NCBI RefSeq assembly: GCF_015207035.1
Contig: NZ_JADEXQ010000043.1
Span: 1-48,792 of the forward strand
Direction: 5' to 3'
Source of the DNA: Romeriopsis navalis LEGE 11480
GTDB lineage: Bacteria; Cyanobacteriota; Cyanobacteriia; Leptolyngbyales; Leptolyngbyaceae
Length of the DNA: 48,792 bases
Positions 26,225-38,200 of this stretch are shown here, one piece after another; positions within the stretch are counted from its first letter, which is position 1, and each line of letters starts with the position of its first letter. Under the pieces are notes generated by a model. That model had not been told where the DNA came from, did not search any database, and saw only the letters and a list, made by a program, of their open reading frames with translations. Position numbers and translations under genes: made by a program.

Positions 26225-29200
26225 ATGAATACGAACTCCAGCCTTTTGCAGTCGTCTCTCGCCACTGCGCTTTCCACCAATCAGCCGGAATTGATCGGAC
26301 TGGGAACGTTACCCGAACTGGCTGGAATCTCGCATCGAGCACATAACCCATGGCAGTCCGGTGCCGCCGCCAGCGCTGACCAACCGACCAACACCGGCAC
26401 AAGCCGTCAAGAAATCGTCTTTCTGGATGCGGGCTTAGCGGACTTAGATCAGCTCTTAAGCGGTATCGCCCCCCATAAAGAAGTCATACTCCTAGATGCG
26501 GATCAAGATGGTATTGGGCAGATTACAGCCGCTTTGCGTGATCGCCAAAACATTGATGCACTCCACATTATTTCCCACGGCAACAGTGGCTTTCTAAATC
26601 TGGGTAGCAGCCAACTCAGCCACCGTAGCTTAGGCGATTATCGCGACCAATTAGCGGATTGGGGCAGCGCGCTCACCGCCGATGCCGATGTTTTGCTGTA
26701 TGCCTGTAACTTAGCCCTAGGCGATCCGGGTAGCCAACTGATTCAGCAGCTTGCACAGACGATCGGTGCCGATATTGCCGCATCGAATAACTTAACCGGC
26801 AAAGGCGGCGACTGGGTTTTAGAAGTTGCAGCCGGTGAGATTGAAACCCAGATCGCAGTTCAAGGCCCTGCAATTGCCGCATACGATCAAACCCTGGAAG
26901 CGATCGACACCGATGCCGCTAGAGCAATTAGCGCTGGAGTGGCCGGGTTAGCAAATTGGACAGACACCCTAGAAACCTTTCAAGAATTCGGGATTAAGCT
27001 ACGCGAATTTGATCAATCATTCGGTTCCGTACTCAACATTAGCAACATCTTAACGAACCAGTTTGCCGACCCAATCGTCGCTTATCTCAACAGCAGCTCA
27101 CCCACAACGGAAGGACTAGAAGCCATCATCGAGGGGCTGAGTGCTACAGTCGGCGATGTCACCTTCACGATCGACCCAACGCTCGTAACATCCAGTTTCA
27201 CGGCGGGTGACGAAATCCTGTTTGATCTGCAACTCGAAGCCACTCGCACCGTTAGCAAACAACTTGACTTTGGCCGCAAGGCGCTCGACAGCTATGGACT
27301 CAAAACCGGCACCAATGCCACCTTTGATCTCGAAAACAAATTCGTATTTGACTTCGCCTTTGGCTATGACTTAACGGATGGATTAGCCGATGCCGATGCC
27401 TTTTTCGTCCGGGTCGATGAACTATCCGGAACGACGACAACTAGCTCAAATAATGCCAATTTTGACATTACGCTGGGCATCCTCGGAGCAACGGTGAACA
27501 GTGGGACACTGGCACTGAATGCACGTATTGATTCGGCACTCAACGATCCAAACAGTAACGGCGATTTGACTTTAGCCGAACTGACTGGCACCGATATCAA
27601 TACTCTGGTCAGTCTGACGCCAACAAGTTCGCTGACCGCCAACTTACCAGTCACGACCAATTTCGCGGGTGTGGATGCCACCAACGCCACCATCAGCATT
27701 AACGATACGACTGTGTTTGACGGCGATGAGCCCACCGTTGTGAATGACACGATCGTCGATAACGATCCAGTGACCGTATCGGTGAGCAACTTCGCTAACC
27801 TGCTCAAATTCAAAGACACGAGTCCGGGCGATCTCTTTTATCTTTTGCAAGAGTTGGGCAATAACTTACAAGTTGCAGCGGCGGGACTGAACCCCGATAC
27901 AGGTATCCCATTCCTCAGTAATGGGTTTGAAGACGTCATCGACTTTGGCACATTTTTCACGACCTTTAGCCGTCAGTTTTTGGACAATCAGCTGATCGGT
28001 TTGGCCGCCGCACCCACCAATGGGGTACTTGATGCGACCGCAATCTTCTCAATGCAAGTTGATGATGGGCCAGCGATCGCCCTGACCATCGCCCGTGACA
28101 CAAGTAACAGTAGCATCGATGATTTAGTCGCTGACATCAACACGGCACTCGCCGCCACGGCTCTCGGGGCCAGCGTGACGGCCAAGCGAAAGGGCGACGT
28201 TCTATTTTTTGAAGTCAATGATCTGGATAAAACACTCGTGTTGATCGGCACAACGGGCAATAATGGCTTAGTTGAATTAGGTTTCGTGGCCGATCAAACC
28301 AATGCTAACGACAGCATTGTCAATCGCAGCAGTGCCAATGTCGTCCGGTTTGAGACCATTCAAGAATTTGTCGCAGAACTGAGCCAACAGAGTGGCATGA
28401 CAACAGCAGGCATTGATGCGCAGTACGATGCGATCAATGAAGCGATCACATTCAACTTCACACAAGCCAATACATTCAACCGCGATGTGACGTTCGATCT
28501 GCGGCAGGATTTTAGTGGTCTGACCTTGAGCGGCACCCCCACCGTCAACTTTGCCGTTAACACAGCACTGAATCTCAATGTGGGATTCGATCTAGCAGCC
28601 AAAAATCCCAGCTCCGGTGACATACTATCGTTGGCCGAACGGCTGTTTTTGAGTGAAACTAGCAGCCTAACTGCCGATGGCAGCATCATCGCCAATAATG
28701 TCGGTGTCAGCGGCGCGATCGACTTGCTGGAAATAAATGGGGATAATGGCACGATCAATATCGACCTCGATAGTGGCCTGACCCTGACGGATACCTCGGG
28801 TGATAACCGCATCAGCACGGCGGAATTGCGACAACAAGATGCAAATGGCAACTTGGTCAATCTTGATCCGAGCTTAACCGTTAACGGCGGACTGACTCTA
28901 CCGCTTAGCGTCACCGGCTTAGATGCCTTTGGGCTCGCCGACCCAACCACACCACAACTGACATTAGGATTCGCGCTTGATCCCAGCAACAGCGACATTG
29001 TCACATTTAATGCGAACCAAACTGGCCTGAACGCTCTCCAAGCCCAATTCCAGAACTTCTCCACCAAAAATCTGTTGGAACTCGTCGGGAAGACAATCGA
29101 GTTCCTGCGCGACGATCAGCTGCGCCTCTTGAATGGCAAAATTCCGCTGGTCAACCAATCGCTCAGTGACCTGCTGGCATTTTTAACCCCGATCGAATCC

Positions 29201-32200
29201 GCCTACAACAGCATCCAAAGCGAACTAGCAACATTACAATCACGGCTCGCGATCGAAGTTGATTTTCTCCGCAGTGAACTGGATTCGCTGGCCCCGATGC
29301 TCCTCACCCTGCCCCCCGCCCTGCAGTCAGAAATTGAGCGGAGCTATAGCACGGTGCAAAATGCCCTGACGCGCATTCCCAGCCGCCTCGAAAACATCCT
29401 CGCCAATGGGATTCCCAGCGAAGTCGTGAGCGCCATCCGCGAATTCGAGCGGGTGATTAATACGATTCCTGGCACCGTCGATCGAACGGATCTCGATGCG
29501 GCACTCAAGGATCTCAAAGCCGAACTCCCCTCGGCACAGAACATCAGCAAATTTATCTATGGGGCCTTCGGGTTTGATATTGATGACTTTGCCGCTAACT
29601 TAAATGCGCAGCTCACCCCAACGGTGATCGCGCAGCTATCAAGACCAGAACTAAATGCAGCACGGATACAACTGCAAAGCGCGATTGCGATTAACAACCC
29701 CTTAGTGGCCGCCCGCGCCTTTAATGACTTACAAGTGGCGATCGGCCAGCTCAATGACGCTGACCTGAACGAAATCCTCGCCAATCTTTCTACGGCATTT
29801 CCCCAACGGTTAATCCTTGGCTTTAATAACGACAACCACCTGACACTGAACTTCGATCTGGATATTGCTCAGTTCAATCAGTCAACGAATCTCGATTTTT
29901 CATTCAGTGATGATGATAGTGCACAGATTATCCCGATCGAATTCGACACACCAGGCAGTGCAACCGTCGATATGCTGCTTGGTGCGGGGTTAAGCCTTGA
30001 CTTAGGTCTGGGATTCGATCCGAATGATGGCAACCAGCTCAAAACCTATTTCGCCGACTCGACCGAAATCGCTTTAGTCACAAAGTTTGATAGCAGCTTC
30101 AGTGCTGGCATTAGTCTGGGCGGCGGGTTATCCGCTGAGATCGATGGTGCAAGCCTATCATTGAAAGATGGCAATGCAGCCGCCAAATTTGGCATTGGCT
30201 TGCAAAATGCCCCGAGCCAAGGTCGGATTTTCTTCACGGATTTAGCCGCGGACAAAATCAACCTCATTGCCACCGGAGCAATCAATGCAAATCTGCCGTT
30301 GCTGGCCAATGGCATCCCGCTAGCAACCGCCAGCGCGACCTTAGCCGACCTGACCGACTTCAGTACGTTCGAGTTAGAGCTCGATGGCGGTTTGCTCACT
30401 GGCGATCTGAACTTTGAGACCTTGATCACGGGCACCGAACTATTCCTGGATGTTTTAGGCGACGGTTTACAGTCGGATGTGCTGACCCAGCTGCCGATCA
30501 TCGGTGACAAGTTCGATATGGCCGGGTCATTCGTCGATGATCTCAAAACAAATTTTGTCACGCCGTTAAGAGTCCTGATTCAAGACGAGAATAATCTGGC
30601 CAACCGCATTCAGAATATGATCTTCAGCCAGTTAGGTAGCCCTGGCCTCGGCATCCTCCGCGACAGCAATAACGATGGTAATGTTGATCTAAATGATGTG
30701 ATTGTCGTGATTGGCCCCACGGAAGCCACACTCGATTTTCGGATCGGCGGCACCGACACCTTCGATACGGACTTTGACCTGGGTTTAGATGGTTTTGGCT
30801 TAGCGATCGAAGCAAATGGGGGCGTCGAAATTGCCCTCGATTATGAATTGCAATTAGGCTTTGGGCTCAACCTCTCGGAAGGCTTCTTTTTTAAGCTACC
30901 GACCGATAGTGCCGACTTTGCCTTCAACTTGGATATCGGATTAAAGAATGGCACCACGATCGGGGCTGATTTATATCTCCTGACACTCAACGCCACTGAC
31001 GGATTAAGTGAAGCAGCCAATAACCGCGACTACAACAACGACGGCGATCAATCCGATATCTTTAGCACCGGGGTCAATGGCGGTCTCGAAGTCTCACTGC
31101 TTGATCCCAATAACGATAACAAACTCACCCTACCGGAACTCGGACGCACCAAGCTATCCGCCAGCTTGAGCACCGATATCGTGATTGCAATGAATCTCGA
31201 GGCCGGACTCGGCAATCCCAGTCTTCCAGGGGTAGAAGCCGATCTGTTGATTACCTGGAGCTATGAGAAGTCGTCGGGAGGCACAGCCAGTGGTGGCGGC
31301 AAACCGAATGTGGGCCTGTACGATGTCACCCTCGACATTGGCAAGTTTCTGACTGAAACCGTCAAACCGATTCTGGAGAAAGTTGACGAATATATTGCGC
31401 CGATTCGACCGGCATTAGAATTTCTCGAAAATGAAATTCCGGGAATTTCTGACATTTCCAAGTTTATTGGCCAAGGTCCGATCACCTTCCTCTCACTGAT
31501 CGACAGTCCGATCTTTGGCAAAGGCGGTGATACAGTCCGACGTTGGCTGGAAGTCGTACGCGGCATTAGCCAATTCGTCAGCGATGTCGCAAATTTGAAT
31601 GGTGATACAGTCAAAATCAACTTCGGCGACTATATTTTCTCTGAAGACCTGCGCCAGGATAACGGTGATATTGATTTCTCCAGCGGGAACCTGGCCAATG
31701 GGATTAGCGATTTTGATGATTCGTTAAACCGCCTGGAAGGGAGCGGCAAAGGAGCTTCAAAAAGCCTATTCCAAAATCTCAATAAAGGCTCCTCTGGCGG
31801 TTTAGGAATTGCCTTCCCCATCCTGACTGACCCGAGCAATATCTTCAAACTTCTGTTTGGCCAAACTGCCGATCTCGTCACTTGGGACATTCCGGAACTC
31901 CGCGCGGAGCTAAACTTTAGTCGCCGCTTCGGGCCAGTCATTCCGCCAATTCCACTGTTCATTAACATTGGCGGTAGCCTGGGCGTCTTTGCCGATATTT
32001 CCGTCGGCTTTGACACGCGGGGGTTAGATACCGGCAACTTCTTTGATGGCTTCTATTTTGGCGATCGCGAGAATGTTAGCACCGGGCGTGACATCGCCGA
32101 ATTCGGTCTGTACGCACAGTTTAGTGCGGGCGCATCGCTCAGCGTCGTCGTCGCCGAAGCCGGTGTGCGCGGTGGCGTCGGCATGAATCTCGATGCCAAC

Positions 32201-35200
32201 TGGCGCGATCCCGATAATGATGGCAAAGTCTATCTCCAAGAACTTGCCGACAATGCCTCGTTCGGCATCGATGCGATCTTTGATTTATCCGGCCGGATCA
32301 ATGCGTTTATTGAAGCCTTCGGTCGGATTGGCTTTGATACATTCTTTGGCTTCATCACGATCTATTCCACCCGCGTGACGATCGTCAATGTCACACTGTT
32401 TGACTTCGGCAGCCGCAACGTCACGATTCCACCACCCGTTTTGGGCCATATGGAAGGGGGCAAACTGGTGCTCCACATGGGCGATTTAGCCCGTGAGCGC
32501 AAGAGCTACACGAGTAACAAAAACGAGAAGTTTACCATCACCCAATCCGGTGGCACCGTCACCGTCAAGTATTTAGCATTCACCCAAAACTTCACCGGTG
32601 TGAATTTGATTACGGGCGATGCGGGTGACGGTCGCGATACGATTTTCCTCGATGAGTCAGTCACGATCAATGCCGAACTGAATGGGGGTGACGGCAATGA
32701 CAAAATTACCGGTGGTAAAGGGAACGACATCATCAACGGCGGCAAAGGCAAGGATATTCTCAAGGGCGGTGAAGGCAACGATACGATCAATGGCGGTGAA
32801 GACGATGACGAAATCTATGGTGGTATCGGCAACGACGTACTATCTGGCGATGCGGGTGAAGACACCATCAGTGGCAACGAAGGCAACGACACGATCAAAG
32901 GTGGCGCAGACGATGACACGCTTGAGGGCAACGACGGCGATGATACGATCGATGGCGATGCTGACGACGATATCATTCGCGGTAACTTAGGTAACGATAT
33001 CCTCAGCGGTGGTGATGACAAAGACACGATCGAAGGTGGTCTAGGAAATGACACCATCAACGGCGATGCCGGTAATGACAAACTCTATGGTGAAACCACC
33101 GACAGTGAAGGCACAGCCCAAGATGGTGATGACATCATCCGGGGGGGAAGTGGCCGCGATACGCTACAAGACAACTATGGTAACGACCAACTCTTCGGCG
33201 ACGATGGTGAAGACACCCTAATTTCCGGCGTCGGTGATGACGCCCTCGAAGGTGGTCTCGGCAGCGACTATATTGAGGCTGGTACGGGGAATGATACCGC
33301 GATTGGTGGCAGTTCCACGGCAACGGCAACCGACAAAGATGGGGATGATGAAATCCGGGGTGGCCTCGGTGATGACATTCTGGTGGGGGATAATGCGACG
33401 ATCGTTAACCGCAACATCACCCTAATTGCCAGTCCTGGGGGCCGTGACAAAATCTATGGTGACGACGGCGATGATCTCCTGGCCGGACAAGCTGGACGCG
33501 ATCAACTCAACGGTGGAATCGGCAACGATCAACTCTATGGCGGACGAGATAACGATGATCTGCGCGGCCAAGAAGGGATTGACTATCTTGAGGGCGGTGC
33601 CGACAACGATAAGCTCAACGGCGGCGATCGCGATGATGTCCTCATCGGTGGCTACTCGGCCTACCTCAGCGATGGCGGCGATGATGGCAACGATACGCTG
33701 GTCGGGGGCCTGGGCAACGATATTTTGCTGGGGGACAACGGCGAAATCCGCGACAATGCGGGGCAAGCCACACGCACTTGGTCTACTGACGGGACGATCG
33801 TCACAGATGCGGCCAATGGAGCCGGGCTTGACTCACTCTTCGGCAATGCCGGTGAAGACATCCTGTTTGGCGGCGGTGGCGATGACAAACTCACCGGTGA
33901 CGATAATGGTGATGCGTTCATCGACATCCTCGTCGGCGACCAAGGTCGCTTTACGAATACGACGATTAGCTCAATCCATTCCACCGTCGCTGGCTCTAGT
34001 GGTAACGACGAGCTGCTCGCGGGAGATGGCGACGATATCCTACTCGGTGGTGGAGCCGACGATACGATCTCTGGTCAATTAGGCGCAGACATTCTACTCG
34101 GCGACCACGGCCAGGTCACACGCAGCGGCACACAAGTACAGCGGATCAGCACCAGCGATACTGATTTTGGGGGCAATGATACCCTCCTCGGCAATGAGGC
34201 CAGCGACATCCTCTTGGGTGGGAGCGGCAATGATGATTTGACGGGCGGCACCGATGGCAGCAAGGATATATTCCTCGGCGATAATGGCACAGTCGTCCTG
34301 AATGACGGGAGTGCAGCAGCGAATGATATTTTCTCCGCCACTTCCACCGCCGATGGAATTGACACCCTCACTGGTGGCACCAACGCCGATATTCTGATCG
34401 GCGGCGGCAATAACGACACCATCACTGGCAATGCGTCGGACGATCTGATTCTCGGCGACCACGGCTATATCACCCGCAATCCTAGCGAGGTGATCGAGGC
34501 AGTTGAATCAACCTTCTCGGGCATTGGCGGTGACGATACGATATTTGGCAACACCGGCGATGACCAAATCCTCGGTGGGTTCGCCAATGACACCATTCAA
34601 GGCAATGAAGGCACCGACATCATCATCGGTGACAGTGGCAAAATCACGCGCCCCGCTGGAGTCGTCACCCGCATCGAAACCACAAATCCGGCCGATGGGG
34701 GGAATGATAATATCCAAGGCAACGCGGCGAACGACTTCATCCTCGGTGGCGCTGGCAATGACACGATCGAAGGTGGCAGCGATAACGCCGATGATGTTAT
34801 TCTGGGTGATAATGGCGTAGTCGTTCGCAATGACGGCAGTGCTGCAGCCAATGATATCTTCTCAACTGACCCGACCATTGGCGGTGAAGACAATATCAGC
34901 GCCGGTCTCGGCAACGACATTATTTTGGGTGGCGCGAACAACGATACGATCACCGGGAATGAAGGAACGGACATCATTCTGGGCGACAACGGCTACATCA
35001 CGCGCAACGCCACAGACGCAGTGAGTCAGATTGAAACCCGCTTTGCCACAAACGGCGGCAACGACAATATCCAAGGTAACGATGGTGACGACCTCATCTT
35101 GGGTGGCTTTGCTGACGATACGATCCAAGGCAATCGCGGCAGCGACATGATCATTGGTGACAATGGCCAAATGCTCATCCCCAATGGGGTCGTTACCCGG

Positions 35201-38200
35201 ATTAGCACCACCGATCCGAGTGACGGGGGCAATGATCAGATCCAAGGCAACGAAGACAGCGATTTCATCCTGGGTGGAGCCAACAACGACACGATCGATG
35301 GCGGTAGCGCCGATGATGTGATCCTCGGGGACAACGGCACGATCGTCCGCAATGACGGGAGCCCCGAGGCCAATGACGTCTTCTCTGCTGATGACATGAT
35401 CGGCGGGCAGGACAACATCACGGGTGGTTTGGATCAGGACATCATCCTGGGTGGTGCTGATAACGATACGATCGTCGGTAGTGACGGTAATGATGTAATC
35501 CTCGGCGACAACGGCTATATCACCCGCAACGCCAGCGATGTGATTGAAAAAATCGCCACCCAATCCGCCGACGTCGGTGGCAACGACAATATTCAAGGCA
35601 GCGAAGGCAATGACCAAATCCTCGGCGGCTTTGCCAATGACACGATCCAAGGTAATGACGGGGCTGACATTATTCTCGGAGACAACGGCCGACTCGTCCG
35701 GGCCGACGGTTCCGCCGAAGCAAACGATATTATCACCACCGATGAACAAACCGGCGGACAGGATACGATTAATGGCGATGCCGGTGACGACATTATTCTC
35801 GGTGGCATCGACAATGACAATATCTTTGGCAATGCTGATTCTGACGTCATCCTTGGCGATAATGGCTACATTACTCGTAACGCCAGTGATGTCGTTGAAA
35901 AAATTGAATCACGCTTTAGTGCGATCGGTGGCGCCGATACCATTCAGGGCAATGAGGCCGATGACATCATCATTGGTGGATTTGGGGAAGACAATATTCA
36001 AGGCAATGAAGCGAATGACCGGATCATCGGGGACAACGGCGATATTGACTACACCCTCGATGGTCAATTAAGCACGCTTGATTTGATCACAACCAAGGAA
36101 TCGAACATTGGTAGCAATGATACGATTCAAGGCAATGCCGGTAATGATCAAATTTTCGGGGGCTTCGGCGAAGACGATATTCAAGGTAACGAAGACAACG
36201 ACGTGATCCTCGGCGATAGCGGTCAGATCACCTATGTCGAAGACAACGACGCGAGCACCCTCGATCGCATCACCAATCTCGACCCAGCGATCGGCAGCAA
36301 CGATAATATTGCCGGTGGCAGTGGCGATGACTGGATTTGGGGCGGCGCCGCCGCTGACGTGATTGCGGGGGATGAGGATAATGACAGTATCTTCGGCGAC
36401 AATGGCCAAATTGTCTTAACGAATGGTCAGCTTGACACGATCGAAACCCTCAACTCTGACATTGGCGACAAAGACCAAATTACCGGTGGCACTGGAAATG
36501 ATGCCATTCTGGCAGGAGCCGATGCGGATACGGTTCAAGGCAATCAAGGTGAGGACATTATCCTAGGCGACCACGGCCAACTCACCTATTTAGCCGATAG
36601 CGATCCAACGACCATCGATCAAGTTATTTCAACGGATGTCACAGTCGGCGGCGCTGATATATTGCAGGGCGATGGCGATCGCGATTTAATCATTGGTGGA
36701 GCAAATAACGATCAAATTCGCGGGGGGCAAGGCAACGACGTCATCCTCGGCGACAATGCCCAAGTCAGCTTTAGTAATAATGCGATTCGCCAGGCCGAAA
36801 CCATCGCTATTGCTGAAGGGGGCAACGATCGACTGAATGGTGATGCGGGTGACGATGCAATTGTTGGCGGCTTTGGGGAAGACGAAATCTTCGGTGACGG
36901 TGGCAATGACACCATTCTGGGGGACAATGCGCGGCTTGACTACGCCTTTAGCGGTGATGACCAAGTTGGATCAGACACCGATCTCAGCACACTGGATTAT
37001 GCGGTCACGACAAATCCCACGATTGGGAGCAACGATCGTATCCTGGGTGGCTTTGGCAACGATCACATCCTGGGTGGCACCGGCGCTGATTTAATCGCTG
37101 GCGATGATCTCATTGGCAGTGTTGATCAAACGAACCAAACCGTCGCCTTCCTAACCAATGACCAAGCCGGGCAGCTGAGTCCGAATTGGGTCGTCCTCGG
37201 TCGAGGTGATTTTAATGGCGATAATCAAACCGATATTGTCTGGCGCGACCAAAGCAATAGCAATATCAACCTTTGGCTGATGGAAGGCAGTCAAATTCTT
37301 GAGGCCGTCTACTTAGGGGATGTCCCGCTCGATTGGCAAATTGCCGGAATTGCCGACTTTAATGCCGATGGTAAGGATGATTTATTCTGGCGCAGTCAGG
37401 GTGGACTCAATGCTCTCTGGCTCATGGATGGGCGACAGGTCGTCGGTGCCGCTTACCTACCACCCACACCCAATGATTGGACGTTAGCGCAATTAAAAGA
37501 CCTGAATAACGATGGCAAGGCCGATGCAATTTGGCGCAATCAGAGTGGTCAAAATGCCGTTTGGCTGATGGATGGTGGCAGTATTATCGGTAGCCACTTC
37601 CTCCCAACCACCACAACCGATTGGGAAATCGTCGCAGTCAATGACTTTAACAATGACGGCGAAGAAGATATCTTCTGGCGACAGCAAGCCGGTGGCCTAA
37701 ATGCGCTATGGCTGATGAACGATGGCCAATTAGTCAGCGGCAGTTTCATTCCGAGTAGCTCCAGCGAATGGAAAATTGCTGGCCTCAGTGACTTTAATGG
37801 AGACGGCCAAGATGATCTATTCTGGCGTAACCAGATTAATGGTCAAAACGCCCTGTGGTTAATGAACGGTAACACGGTAATTGGCGGCGGCTTCCTACCG
37901 ACGATCGGCTTAAACTGGTCCGTTGCTGCAGTCACCGATTTAAATAACGATCAAAAGTCCGATATTCTCTGGCAGGATCGCAGTACTGGTCAGTCGGCCG
38001 TGTGGCTGATGGATGGTCCCACCTTAGCCAGTGGTGATTTCCTCCCGACCGTACCGGTGGGCTGGACACTCGAAGGAATCAATGACTTTAACAACGATGA
38101 CCAAACGGATTTATTCTGGCGCAATGTCTCGGGTGAATCCGCGATCTGGTTAATGAATGGCACAAGCGTCAGCAGCGCCGAGCTAATTCGCATCGAAGGC

